DNA of 64,000 nt, from assembly GCF_963576615.1 (NCBI RefSeq), contig NC_088711.1, positions 24,956,182 through 25,020,181 of the forward strand. The letters are read 5' to 3'. This DNA is from Watersipora subatra. Its lineage: Eukaryota; Bryozoa; Gymnolaemata; Cheilostomatida; Watersiporidae. The number at the start of each line of letters is the position of its first letter. Position 1 is the stretch's first letter. This document shows positions 1-16,519 of this stretch, piece after piece. Under the pieces are notes generated by a model that was not told the origin of the DNA, ran no database searches, and saw only the letters and a program-made list of their open reading frames with translations. Position numbers and translations under genes: made by a program.

Positions 1-130
1 CTTTACTGAAAAATAGGTAAATTTGTTGATAGGATTTCGTTGCAAGGGTTTGGTGACGGCCGTTAACGGATAATTTTTCGGGAGTTGTGTGCACATGTGC
101 ATTTATCATAATTCTCCCAATCAATCGTTT
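1..130. repeat. Terminal part of an interspersed repeat
   Basis: This stretch matches the reverse complement of about 52,093-52,230, sharing blocks such as CAAGGGTTTGG, TAATTTTTCGGG and GCATTTATCATAA. It is one end of a repeat family whose longer copy lies at 52,093-53,839; the rest of this copy is left of the window. I see no coding capacity and cannot name the family. Confidence 0.65.
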
Positions 131-161
131 CACTCTTGTTTGGTCGTGGGATTATGTACAT

Positions 162-333
162 ACCTGCCAACTCTCACGCATTGGGCGTGAGACTCACGCA
201 ATCACCCCAAAGAAAAAATGAAAATGCGTGAGATTTTTGCCCCAATTTCCACAATTTTATATATACTATCATTGATACATCAATTGCCCCGAAACCAAAT
301 CTCACGCATTGCCCCATTCTTGCGTTGGCAGGT
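162..333. mobile_element. Short TIR element (MITE), CACGCA-rich, copy 1
   Basis: The element starts ACCTGCCAAC and ends GTTGGCAGGT, a 10-bp terminal inverted repeat. Inside are repeated CTCACGCA and GCGTGAG words. A second copy in the same orientation lies at 63,307-63,493. It has no ORF and is about 172 bp, so it is a non-autonomous DNA element. A target duplication is not clear, so I do not assign a superfamily. It sits just outside the left edge of actin repeat unit A. Confidence 0.8.
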
Positions 334-869
334 CTGATTATGTAACATATAATTATTCTAAAATTGCTAAAACCCTTATAATTTTATAAAGATAGCGCAG
401 GGGTATCCGTTGCCTTTTATAGTAGAAATCTCAGTTCATCTTCTTTGTAACCAATAAAGTATGTCCAAGAATAATGATAATCAGTGAGGTATTATTTATA
501 TGCTTTGTTTTAAGGAGTTCAAGTCAACACCCCATTAGCAGTATTTGAACTTGCTAGAGAATATAATACTGTTGTTATTGCAAATGTAAGTAATAGAGAT
601 GCTAGCAAAGACAACCCTGTCAGAAGTGATCATGCTAGTGAAAGGTGAATAGTTAAACACCGGAAAAAATCTTATGCCAGCAACCATTTGTTAAACATTT
701 TTATAATGAGCATTGTAATTATTCAATTATTGTAATTATAGACTGTTCAATCTTACTTGAGAGTTGTGTGTAGTTACTTATAAACAATTTGAACAGAACC
801 TTTCTAGAGAATGAAGAAGTCGCTGAGTTCACATCTCAACAACTAGTATCTACCACATGTAACTAGCAT

Positions 870-1054
870 TGTTGTATTATGTACTTTAGAGTTATCTTCC
901 CACTATTGTATCAATATTATATTCGCATACCTTGTCTGTCCCACTTTGTGTTTCCTGTCAATAAACAGTTTCCTGTCACCTACCGCATGGATCGCATCAC
1001 GCTTACTGTTACTAAACTCTTACGTTATCAGAAACACCTACCGACAATACCACA
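870..1054 (+). repeat. 5' LTR of the Ty3/gypsy element
   Basis: 185 bp, TGTTGTATTA at the start and AATACCACA at the end. It matches 5181-5365 except at three sites. An AATAAA word in the middle is a plausible polyadenylation signal. Confidence 0.95.
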
Positions 1055-4000
1055 TGATGACCAGTACTAATATTACATCGTGAGAACATTTATGTTAATT
1101 CTTTGCTAGAAAGTTTTTGGTCTAATCTTCTTTCAATCGACGCTAAATATGGCAAAGTTTAACCCACCGGCAGAATTTGACTTTGTACCAGAGAAGTGGG
1201 CTGAGTGGTCCACCAGGTGGGGTAGATTTCGTAGCCTGTCACAGCTAGATAAGCAAGAAAATCAGCTGCAGATCGATAGTTTGCTATATACAATGGGATC
1301 TAAAAGTGAGACAATTTTCAATTGCCTGGGACTGTCTACAGAAGACAAACAAAATTACACAAAGGTGAAAGAAGGTTTCGACAAATACTTTTCCCCAAGG
1401 GAGTACGTTATATTTGAGAGAGCAACATTCTTCAGACGTGACCAGCTTCTCGGTGAGTCTGTTGAAGAATTTATTCGTGCAATAAACCACATGGCGGATA
1501 GATGCGACTTTGGAGATCGTAGATCAGAACAGATTAGAGATCGGATCGTAGTGGGAATTGCGGACAAGGATGTTAGCAGAGAAATGCAAAAAATGGAGCA
1601 GGACCTGCTTACTGAGGAGAAGGCAGTTGCCATGGCGAGGCAAGCTGAGAAAGTTGAACGTCAGATGAAGTTGTTGAGTCGCGGTGAGGATAACACCTCT
1701 GTCGACGCTATCCATAGCGATAATCATCAGAGACGTGAGCCAAGTCGCAATAGCCATCGACTGCCCCCAGCCTCTGGCTATCAGCGCCAAGGGCAACATC
1801 AACCGTGTAGAAACTGTGGGTATTACCAGCATTCGAGAGGAAGCTGTCCTGCTCTGCGTGCTGTTTGCCGGAAATGCTCGAAAATAGGACATTTTTCGAA
1901 AGTATGCTTGATGTCAGCCGGTAAGCCTAAGCCAGATTCCAACAGCCGTACGTCTGTCGATGAGGTAGAGGCAGAGATAGAGAGGGTATTCCTAGGTGAA
2001 GTCCAGGATAACCAAAATTACAGTAACCCATAGATGAAAAGTATTGATGTGCACATGGGTGAGCCAGAGTCCAAACCTGTGTCCGTGAAGTTTAAACTTG
2101 ACACTGGTGCTGACGTTTCTGTTATACCTAGTAGCTTGTGTTCTGGTCAAAGTTTAAAACCAAATGACAAGATTTTAGTAGGCCCTGGAAATAGTAGAGT
2201 ACCTGTGTTAGGTTATTTTTCAGCTAGATTGTGCGTAAATAATGCTGAACACTATGAACGTCTATATGTAGTCAACCAGGCAAAAGCGTTGCTAAGTAGA
2301 AATGCATGCATTGAGTTAGGTCTGGTAAAAGTCAGTTGTAATGTCGATCATGTGCATACTATTAACCGTTTTAAATGTGAATTTCCTAAGCTGTTTCAGG
2401 GTCTAGGCTGTATGAAGCAGGAGGCTGATATCACGCTGCGGGCAGGTTGTCGACCGTACGCCATAAACACGCCAAGAACTGTACCTTATCCGTTGCTCGA
2501 CCACGTCAAGTCAGAACTTGATACGATGGTTAAGGAAAATGTAATTTTCCCAGTCGATAAACCCAGTGACTGGTGCTCTCCGATGGTAGTTGCGCCGAAG
2601 CCGAACTCCTGTGTCCGTATTTGTGTTGACTATACTAAGCTAAACAGAGATGTCAAAAGGGAGATTTATCCAATGGCCCATGTTGAATCGAGCCTGGCAA
2701 AGCTAGGCACTGGTAAACTGTTTACCAAGCTAGATGCGAATTCAGGATTCTACCAAACTCCGTTGACCCCTGAAGCCAGAATGCTGACAACATTCCTCAC
2801 TCCATTTGGCCGTTTCGATTTTAACCGGTTACCGTTTGGGTTGTCGTCTAGCCCTGAGACTTACTCAAAGATTATTTCAAGCGTACTGGATGGCCTTGAG
2901 GGATTAATTTTCCACATGGATGATGTGTGTATATGGGGAAACGACCAACAAGAACACGATAATAGAGTCCGTGTCGTGTTAGATCGAATGGTACGAGCCG
3001 GTATGACACTAAATGAATCCAAATGTCAGTTTGCCTGTCGGAGCATCAAATTTTTAGGCCACGTAATAAGCTCCAATGGCGTTAAACCTAACCCCGACGC
3101 CATCCAGGGCATCCGAGATTTTGCGACACCGAAAAATGTGAGTGACGTGCGGAGTTTCCTTGGCATGGCCAACCAACTCAGTAAGTTCACTATGCGTCTA
3201 GGTGATCTCAGTACACCGCTCAGGGACTTGCTCTGCAAAAACTGTCCGTGGTACTGGGGAGATCGGCAAGCTAAAGCCTTCACCAACATCAAAAATGAGC
3301 TGTCCCAATCTGTAGAGCTGGCGGTGTACAACCCAACTCGCAAAACTATCATCCAGTCAGATGCATGTAGGAATGGCATTGGTGCTGCATTACTACCAGT
3401 ACAACCCGATGGTACGCTTCGTTTAGTTTACGCTGCGTCACGAGCACTCACCGACACTGAGCAACGATATGCCACGATTGAACAGGAAGCCCTCGCCATT
3501 GTATGGGCATGCGAAAAGTTCAGAAATTACATTATAGGCATGACTGTTAGTATTCAAACCGATCACAAACCGCTCGTCTCTTTATTTAGTGACACAGAAC
3601 TCAGCAAAATGCCTGCTCGCATTCAACGATTTGGCATGCGCATGTTACGCTTCCGGTACCGGATGGAACACATTCCTGGGAAGCAAAATATTGTTGCTGA
3701 TGCACTTTCCCATTCAAAGGCCGTTCCTACTGTGGAGGACATAGCATTCTTGGAGGAAGTAGAGAATCATGCTCGCAGTACTCTGCTTTACTCCGCCTCC
3801 AATGAGAGACTCGGCAAACTCATAGAGTCACAGAAAAATGATGAGGTATTGGCAAAAATTCACCACTTTGTTAATACGTCGTGGCCTGCGTATATGACGT
3901 CCAATGACTCATTAGTACATCCTTTCTTTGAGAATCGCTCTAGAATAACCATAATTCATGGAGTACTCGTTTTCGACGATCGAATAATCATTCCGCTCGC

Positions 4001-5180
4001 TGACCATCTCGAAGTGCTACAGAATGTTCACCAAAGCCACCTAGGCATTACTAAGTGCAGAGATCGAGCAAGGAAGTCAATTTGGTGGCCCGGTATGTCG
4101 CAACAAATTGCGGAAATGGTACGCTCATGTGAATCGTGTCGAAAATTAGCCCGAGTTCCTCCAGAGCCACTGATGAGATCAGAGTTCCCGTCTCGCCCAT
4201 GGGAGCGTGTTGGTAGTGACCTATTTTATTTTAAAGACTGTTGGTATCTATTGCTAGTTGATTATTATTCTCGTTATGTCGAGGTCGCTATGCTGAAAGA
4301 GCTCAACAGCCTGGAGACCATTGGTCACATGAAAAGCATCTTTGCATGTCACGGAATTCCTGAGCTACTGGTTTCAGATAAAGGGCCGCAGTACTCTTCG
4401 ATAGAATTTCAAAAATTTGTCACCGACTATGGTTTTAAACACATCACTAGTTCGCCAAAACACACGCAATCGAACGGCGCAGCCGAGAGAGCCGTTCAAA
4501 CCATAAAGTCCATGCTGAAAAAATAGACCGACCCTTATCTTGCATTGCTGGCATATCGTTCATCACCCATTGAGAATGGATTATCTCCTGCAGAGTTGCT
4601 TATGGGCCGACAACTCCGAACGACTGTACCAGCACTTCCCGGCACGCTGGAGGCCTCTAAGCCTAACCTCCAAAGCATTCGTGCTCAGGAGGAGGACCAG
4701 AGAAAGAAAAGCAAGATCTCCTATGACAACCGACACCGCGCCAGAGAACTGCCACTGCTTGACCCTGGACAACAGGTCTTTGTTCCAGATTTAAACCGTA
4801 AAGCTGTAGTAGCAGCAGCTGTCCCAAATGCTCCTCGGTCCTATCTTCTCCAAAACTCAGGTGGAACTTCAATTCGTCGTAACCGAATTGACATACGACT
4901 GATCGAAAATATAGCTGACGATGTTAAACCGCCACCAAACAGTCCAAAGGGGCACTATATATCGAGGTCTGGTCGTACGGTTAGGCAGCCTGTGAAGCTC
5001 GACCTATGAATCCAACAGCGTGGTGTCAGCCCCCTGGTTCAGACTCTAGCACTCGAGGTTCTGTAACCTTTGTAGGTCGCTGCACTCTTGTTAATATTAA
5101 TGTGACAATCATTTCCCAATCAATATGTCTTTAGGTAAATGCTACGCTTTCAATGCTCATGTTTGTCGGAGAAAGAGAGA

Positions 5181-5365
5181 TGTTGTATTATGTACTTTAG
5201 AGTTATCTTCCCACTATTGTATCAATATTATATTCGCATACCTTGTCTGTCCCACTTTGTGTTTCCCGTCAATAAACAGTTTCCTGTCACCTACCGCATG
5301 GATCGCATCACGCTTACTATTACTAAACTCTTACGTTATCAGAAACACCTACCAACAATACCACA
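5181..5365 (+). repeat. 3' LTR of the Ty3/gypsy element
   Basis: 185 bp, the partner of 870-1054. It is preceded by a purine tract (5168-5180) of the kind that primes plus-strand synthesis and is followed directly by the AGCAT target duplication. Confidence 0.95.
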
Positions 5366-5639
5366 AGCATTAGAGGAGATTTTACGAGATATTTTTTAGG
5401 AAATTGATGGAATCTAAATAGATGTTTTGTTTATCTATTACATCCATCAGTTTAAGTTCTCAAAGCATTTTATCAAGTGTAACTTTCTGTTGTATGTGGA
5501 CTCTAGTCAATAAAATGCAGACAATGAATTATTCATTGTATTGCTATAATTAAATTTATTATTATATGTGTTATAATTATGTATTGTTTAATAAATTAGA
5601 ATTCTAAATAAAGTTTTCAAGTGAACTGTCCCCAACTCC

Positions 5640-5790
5640 TATAGTTTATCAAGCGTACTTGTGTTGAATGAATACTAGCAGCGGGCTGAGCTATTGCATC
5701 ATTGTTTGTCACTAGTCTAGTCAACTGTTAGAATAGCCAATCATAAACAATTACCTTATAAAGTAAGGAAAGGATTGCTACTTGCAGTGT
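5640..5790 (+). promoter_or_regulatory. Plus-strand CArG module, copy A (decayed)
   Basis: A block conserved in all three units carries TTGCATCA, TTTGTCACTA, AGCCAATCA and then CCTTATAAAG (5754-5763), one base off a perfect SRF CArG box. Copies B (CCTTATAAGG, 11,860-11,869) and C (18,255-18,264) are perfect. The order TGCATCA, GTCACT, CArG also occurs in the actin promoters, but there on the minus strand. No gene follows on the plus strand. I infer a relic or a distal control element; function is unproven. Confidence 0.5.
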
Positions 5791-6033
5791 AAGCATCTGT
5801 AAAATTAGTGTACCTAAATAGCTTTTAGTATTGGCAAGTTATTATGGGCTATTAGCAAGCTGCTACATGTTCATTTGGTAACGCATACTCTCCACTGTAT
5901 ATATTACATGATATACAATACATTACACACAATGCATTATAAACTACGCACAATGCATTATGTGATACACAATACACACTAAGCACTCCACACTAAGCGC
6001 TACATATTATTCAATACAAACTATGCAAACTAT

Positions 6034-6140
6034 CCATCTCAGCTGAAAAACACTACAAACTGTACAATATGCATGAAACACTATGGACTAAATTCTTTCA
6101 TGGCTTTTGCCATTTCTGTCTAGGCTGAGAACACATCACG
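6034..6140 (-). pseudogene. Scraps of actin coding exon 4 boundary, unit A
   Basis: Two short pieces resemble the minus-strand start of actin coding exon 4 and the intron end before it. One is CCATCTCAGCTGAAAAACAC (6034-6053), almost identical to 8710-8728. The other is the degenerate block 6093-6136, which resembles the region encoding EIVRDMKE. They lie in a tract rich in CACTA words and are non-functional fragments. Unit B has the same pair at 12,150-12,255. Confidence 0.5.
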
Positions 6141-6789
6141 CTATATATTATGCACTACAAAATATGTAATGTGCACTATGCACTATATGCCATGCATTGG
6201 TTCTAATCAACATGCAATACCATGTTATTTTTGCTATGACAGAAACAGCTCTCACTACAGTTCTATATTAAACAAGATATTAAGTATTGTTAATTTTTTA
6301 CTCTCTGTGATATTAAATATAATAATATTAATAATAATTAAATGATATAATATTGAAGGATTGAAAACACTCATCAAGCAAACGTTTTTAAACCATAAAA
6401 CAACAGCCCTTGACCAGCTCTAAAGCGTTGGATTTTATTGATGATTTTATATTTTTACAAACAGCACAAGCCTTGTTAGAATGTTTTAGCAAAATACTAA
6501 TGGTAAAATTAATATAAATTTTATGATTAATAAAAATTGTAGAAATATGATGGAAGTGTGTGCAGTTACTAACTGAATGTATATATTATCCTATTTGTAG
6601 AGACACCTGCGAGCCTTTTAAAGCCAACATAAAAGTAAAATAGTCATATATCAGTGTCTCAGCGGTGTCTGAAAAAAAGAGAATGTAGAAAAAAGTGGAA
6701 TATCCATTCCTAGCAGTGCAAGTTATCAAGACATAACTGAGGCTATGCAAAAGCATACCAAAAACTCTTCACCCATACAAATCAATCGA

Positions 6790-6960
6790 ACAAAGTTGGT
6801 AGCTATTGATGGTTATTTGTGGTCACTATATTATCTTATTGGGAACACGGTTGTTAACTATTGATAATTAGTCGGGTTTACTATATTATCTTATTGGGAA
6901 CACATTTGGTAACTATTGATAGTTATTTGAGGTCACTATATTATCTTATTGGGTTGATTG
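6790..6960. repeat. Three copies of a ~61-bp tandem repeat
   Basis: The words GGTAACTATTGAT...CACTATATTATCTTATTGGG recur three times at about 61-bp spacing. Unit B has one full copy at about 12,970-13,025, so copy number changed after the unit duplicated. Confidence 0.75.
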
Positions 6961-7530
6961 AAAATACCACAAGCAGTCTGAACTCTGTTCAGCTAATAAA
7001 ATGGAGCACAGTTGATGCACTTTTGAAAGAGTCTTGAAGCATATTTTATCCAGTACCGTGGTAAAGTAAACAAGGAAGAATGAGTGAGCAAGCAACTCAG
7101 TAAAACTGATGGGTTTAATGGAGGACCTGAGGAGCCTTAAGACACAATCTTAGCAACCAAAACAATAAAAAATCAAGACAAAAAGAGGCGGGGTTAGGCA
7201 GATACAAAGGACTTTTTGTTTTGTTTGGGATGCACACTTTTTTGTGCCAAAGTGGACACAACTCTTGAAATGGCTACAACGGAAGCGATAAGTCGAAGGA
7301 GAAACGCTGAACCGAATTGTCAAAAGTGAGCAAAACTTTTATTTGGCTGCTTAAATTTTTTTTTGCTGGAGAAGGTCTTCATTTTATGTATTTTTGTATT
7401 TCTTGTATCTAATCCTGTATGTTTGTTTTATAGTTTTTAGGCTACCAGAAATTTGAGATAATTTGGTTGATGTAAACAATATTGAACAGTGGAAAACACA
7501 ACAGGAGATGATAGCGATAGATAACAAGTA

Positions 7531-7536
7531 TTTATT
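7531..7536 (-). terminator. Poly(A) signal of actin gene A
   Basis: AATAAA on the minus strand, about 360 bases past the actin stop codon. The equivalent is conserved in copy B (13,592-13,597). Confidence 0.6.
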
Positions 7537-7892
7537 AAACAACAGAGCTATCTGCTATTGGGAATGATAAAATATGCTCAAAAACTGTGTACAGATATAA
7601 AAGTATATAAAAAGACATGTATTATTATATGTAATGTGTGTATGCATAACATGTATGCATATATAATATTGAATATGTATAATTTAACAGTATAACAGCA
7701 ACATTGAAAGTTAACGAATAATTCCAAGAACATAAAGTTTGCTGTTGAGTGTTATGCACAAATAGTACCCATAGAATGCTAGTAACACAGTGTATCCTAT
7801 CCACAGAGTAAACCCGTGAGTCAACTATATACAATATAATACTTTGAGTCAACTGCTCACAGCGAGTAGGAATTAGAGGTGATTGAAGATGG

Positions 7893-10156
<2,264 letters not shown>

Positions 10157-10298
10157 CTGCAACAGCAGAGTAAGAAAATCCTTACAGCTAATAGGCCAAT
10201 AGTGAATATTTATAATATGTATATAACAACGTAAACCAATTGAACAATATTTAGATATAGCAAAAAAAATAATGGTTGTAAATGCTATAATTTCTTAC

Positions 10299-10405
10299 CT
10301 TTTTATTCAGGTTCTGTTAGACACAAAATAATAAAACAAATTGTTGAAGTCCTTTGTAATAATGTTATTCTTTTGGTATGTTGTTCCCAACTCTGCTTAG
10401 CTGTG
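10299..10405 (-). other. 5' non-coding exon of actin A
   Basis: A strong donor (AAAAAG then GTAAGA) ends this exon at 10,299, and the acceptor TTGCAG abuts the actin ATG at 10,156, giving a 5'-UTR intron of 142 bp (10,157-10,298). The 5' limit is estimated from the TATA box, about 30 bases upstream. A leader exon with the intron just before the ATG is common in animal actin genes. Confidence 0.65.
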
Positions 10406-10431
10406 TTCTGTTCTTCAGTAAAACTGCGGCC

Positions 10432-10491
10432 CTATTTATATGCACCAGTCTGAACTATTAATAGTCTTATCTTATTCGCTACCTTATAAGG
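10432..10491 (-). promoter_or_regulatory. Actin A promoter: TATA, MEF2, CArG
   Basis: On the minus strand, going upstream: TATAAATAG (10,432-10,440), a perfect MEF2 box CTATTAATAG (10,455-10,464) next to a GATAAG word, and a perfect, palindromic SRF CArG box CCTTATAAGG (10,482-10,491). All are conserved in copy B at the same spacing. SRF plus MEF2 close to a TATA box is the classic muscle-actin promoter plan. A CCAAT box lies further up, near 10,588. Confidence 0.8.
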
Positions 10492-11759
10492 AGTTAGTAA
10501 AGTTGCAATCCTTGAATGTCCTGGCGAGGTGCCTCTTAGCTTGGCTGCATCATAGCATCAGTGACACGCAGTGATGCAAGCACTGGACCAATCACATTAC
10601 TGTTGACCATATTGATTGTAACAGTACGTTGTCTTATCAATGTAAGCAATGTTTCTGAGCCAGTATTAATCACTCTTTCATAAGCGCATGTGTCACACTC
10701 AAAATCACCTAATCATTCAACCATTATTTGGTAATATACAGTAGCTGTAGGAATGGAAGAGGTTTCTTTAAACTGTTAATATTAGGGAAAGATTATTTCT
10801 GTTGTACAAGCAGTGAGTAGCCTCTGTTACTATATACCACACTGATGATAGGAGCTTATGATAGTGTTGAAATGATTAGTAGTTTGTTCAAGGGCTAAGT
10901 TGTTAATTTAGAATTCTTCTAACGGCGAGGCTGTGATTTTCATGAAATAGAGTGCTGCTTGGTCTATGACAATAGATTATTTGATTTAAGAGAGTGTTTA
11001 CAGGAAGAAAACTAGACATGAAAGCTCCCATCTGCTGTCTATCAGAAGTATAGCTAACTCTTAAAATAATTTTGGCGTCTCACTGTTTGAAGCCTAATTT
11101 AAATTTAACATGTAATTAATCTAAAGTTTTAAAAACGCTTATAATTTTATAAATATAGTGCAGGGGTATGTATATTTCTTTTCATTTGTAAACTTCACAT
11201 TTGAGATAAATATCTGTCATCATTGGGTTAGATGACTCTATTGCCTTTTATAGTAGAAATCTCAGTCCATCTTCTTTGTAACCAATAGAGTATGTCCAAG
11301 AATAATGATAGTATTCTGTGTATAAATAACACCCAGAATAGCTAAATTCTTATGCCAGCAACCATTTGTCAAACATTTTTATGATAAGCAATACATCCTT
11401 GTTCAACCTTACTGCAGAGTTGTGTGTAATTACTGATAAACAATTTGAATCAAACATTTTTAGAGAATGAAGAAGTTGCTGAGTTCACATCTCAACAATT
11501 AGTCACATATAATTAGCATTAAAAAAGAGAATTTAATAAGATTTTTTTAGGAAATTGATGAAGTCTAAATGGGTGCTTTCTCTATCTATTACATCCATCA
11601 ATTAAAGTTCTCACAGCATTCTATCAAGTGTAACATTCTGTTGTATTTCGAGTCTAGTCAATAAAATGTAGACAATGAATATTTATGCATTGTTTAATAA
11701 ATTAGAATTCTAAATGAAGTTTTTAAGTGAACTGTCCCCAACTCTTATAGTTTATCAAG

Positions 11760-11890
11760 CGTACTTGTGTTGAATGAATACTAGCAGTGGGCTGAGTTAT
11801 TGCATCATTGTTTTTCACTAGTCTAGTCAACTGTTACAATAGCCAATCATAAACAATTGCCTTATAAGGTAAGGAAAGGATTGCTACTTG
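11760..11890 (+). promoter_or_regulatory. Plus-strand CArG module, copy B (intact)
   Basis: This carries TTGCATCA, TCACTAG, AGCCAATCA and the perfect CArG box CCTTATAAGG at 11,860-11,869. See copy A (5640-5790) for the comparison with the real actin promoters. No coding exon follows on this strand. Confidence 0.55.
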
Positions 11891-12149
11891 TAGTGTAGGC
11901 ATATGTAAAACTAGTGTATCTGAATAGCTTTTAATAATGGCATATTATTATTATTGACTATTAGCAAGCTGCAACTTGTTCATTTGGTAGCGCCCACTAT
12001 ACACTGTATAAACTGTGTGACATGGTATACAATACATTACACACAATGCACTATGAACTATGCACTATGTGATACACAATACACCCTAAGCACTAAACGC
12101 TAAGCGCTACATACCGGGTAGTAGATTCACCACACACTATGCAAACTAT

Positions 12150-12255
12150 CCATCTCAGCTGAAAAACACTACAAACTGTACATTATGCATGACACACTAT
12201 GGACTAAATTCTTTCATGTCTCTCGACATTTCTGTCTAGACTGAAAACACATCAC
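12150..12255 (-). pseudogene. Scraps of actin coding exon 4 boundary, unit B
   Basis: CCATCTCAGCTGAAAAACAC (12,150-12,169) repeats the exon 4 splice boundary of the actin gene (14,790-14,808). The second piece at 12,209-12,255 reads TTCATGTCTCTC...CTGAAAACACA, closer to the true exon than its unit A partner. Too short and degenerate to code. Confidence 0.55.
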
Positions 12256-13591
12256 GCTATACATTATGCACTACACAATATGTAATGTGCACTGTGCACT
12301 ATATGCCATGCATTTGTTCTAATCAACATTCAATATCAAGTTTTTTTTGCTATGACAGAAACAGCTCTCACCACAGTTCTATATTGAACAAGGTAATAAG
12401 TATTGTTAATTCCTTTCTCTCTGTAATATTAAATATAGTAATATAAATAATTAATATAAATAAATATAAATATAATTAAATAATATAATATTGAAGGATT
12501 GAAAACACTCATCAAGCAATAGACTTTAAACAATAAAACAACAGCCCTTGACCAGCTCTCAAGCGTTGGATTTTATTGATGATTTTATATTTTTGGAAAT
12601 AGCACAAGCCTTGTTAGGATGCTTTAGCAAAATGCTAATTGTAAAATTAATATAAGTTTAATTGTTAATAAATATTGTAGAAATATGATGGAAGTGTGTG
12701 CAGTTACTAGGTGAATGTATATATTATCCTATTTGTAGAGACACCTGCGAGCCTTTCAAAGCCAACATAAAAGTAAGATAGTCATATATCGGTGTCTCAG
12801 CGGTGTCTGAAAAGGAAAGAAAATGTAGAAACACACCTGAGCCATTCAAAGTCAACATTTAGAAAAAGGTAGACTAACCATTCCTAGCAATGCCAGTTAT
12901 CAAGGCATAACTGAGGCTATGCAAAAGCATACAAAAAAACTCTTCACGCATACAAATCAATCAAACACAGTTGGTAACAACTATTGACAGTTAGTCGGGG
13001 TCACTATATTATCTTATTGGGTTGATTGAAAATACCACAAGCAGTCTAAACTCTGTTCAGATAATAAGATGGAGCACTTTTGATGCACTGTTGAAAGGGT
13101 TTGAAGCATATTTTATCCAGTACCGTAGTAAACAAGGAAAAATGAGTGAGCAAGCAACTCCGTAAAAATGAGGAGTTTAATGGAGGACCTGAAGAGCTTT
13201 AAGACACAACCATAGCAACTAAAACAATAAAAAATCAAGACAAATGGAGGCGGGGTTAGGCAGATACAAAGGACTTTTTGTTTGTGAAGCACACTTTTTT
13301 GTGCCAAAGCGGACACAACTCTTGAGATGGCCTATCACAACAGAAGCGATAAGTCGAAGGAGAAACACTGAACAGAATTGTCAAAAGAGAGCAAGACTTT
13401 TTATTTAGCTGCTTAAATTATATTTGCTGGAAAAGGTCTTAATTTCATGTATTTTTGTATTTCTTGTATTTAATCCTATATGTTTGTTTTATAGTTTTTA
13501 GGGTACCAGAAATCTGAGATACCTTGATTAATGTAGACAATATTGAACTGTGGAAAACACAACAGGAGATGATAATGATAGATAACAAGTA

Positions 13592-13597
13592 TTTATT
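13592..13597 (-). terminator. Poly(A) signal of actin gene B
   Basis: AATAAA on the minus strand, about 354 bases past the stop codon, in the same place as in copy A. Confidence 0.6.
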
Positions 13598-13950
13598 AAA
13601 CAACAGAGCTATCTGCTATTGGGAATGATAAAATATGCTCAGAAACTGTGTACAGATATAAAAGTATATAAAAATACATGTATTATTATATGTAATGTGT
13701 GTATGCATAACATGTATGCATGTATAATATTGAATGCATATAATTTAATAATATAACAGCAACATTGAAAGTTAACAAATAATTCAAAAACAAAGTTTGC
13801 TGTTGAGTGTCATGCACAAATAGTACCCATAGAATGCTAGTAACACAGTGTATCCTATCCACAGAGTAAACCCGTGAGTCAACTATATACAATATAATAC
13901 TTTGAGTCAACTGCTCACAGCGAGTAGGAATTAGAGGTGATTGAAGATGG

Positions 13951-16186
<2,236 letters not shown>

Positions 16187-16458
16187 CTGCAATAGCCCAG
16201 TAAGAAAACCCTTACAGCTAATAGGCCAATAGTGAATATTTATAATATGTATATAACAACGTAAACCAATTGAACAATATTTAGATATACCAAAAAATAA
16301 TGGTTGTATATGCTATAATTTCTTACCTTTTTATTCAGGTTCTGTTAGACACAAAATAATAAAATTAAATATTGAAGTCTTGTTTAATATTGTTATTCTT
16401 TTGGTATGTTGTTCCCAACTCTGCTTAGCTGTGTTCTGTTCTGCAGTAGAGCTGCTTC

Positions 16459-16519
16459 CCTATTTATATACACCAGCCTGAACTATTAATAGTCTTATCT
16501 TATTCGCTACCTTATAAGG
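16459..16519 (-). promoter_or_regulatory. Actin B promoter: TATA, MEF2, CArG
   Basis: TATA box (within 16,461-16,470), MEF2 box CTATTAATAG (16,483-16,492) and CArG box CCTTATAAGG (16,510-16,519), all on the minus strand and in the same order and spacing as in copy A. Confidence 0.8.

Larger units (their letters stand above)
865..5370 (+). mobile_element. Ty3/gypsy LTR retrotransposon, Mag/Steamer-like
   Basis: The element proper is 870-5365, flanked by the 5-bp target duplication AGCAT (865-869 and 5366-5370). It has two 185-bp LTRs that begin TG and end CA, and a polypurine tract just before the 3' LTR. Parts in order: a gag-like region (about 1.15-2.03 kb) with two CCHC zinc knuckles, then a pol-like region (about 2.03-5.0 kb) with protease (DTGAD), reverse transcriptase (MDD active site), RNase H and integrase (HHCC finger and core). 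This order, the short LTRs and the 4.5 kb size fit the Mag lineage that includes the clam element Steamer. No envelope gene is seen. It looks close to whole, with about one break in its coding part. The LTRs differ at 3 of 185 sites, so the insertion is young. It lies inside actin unit A, and units B and C keep the unoccupied site. Confidence 0.95.
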
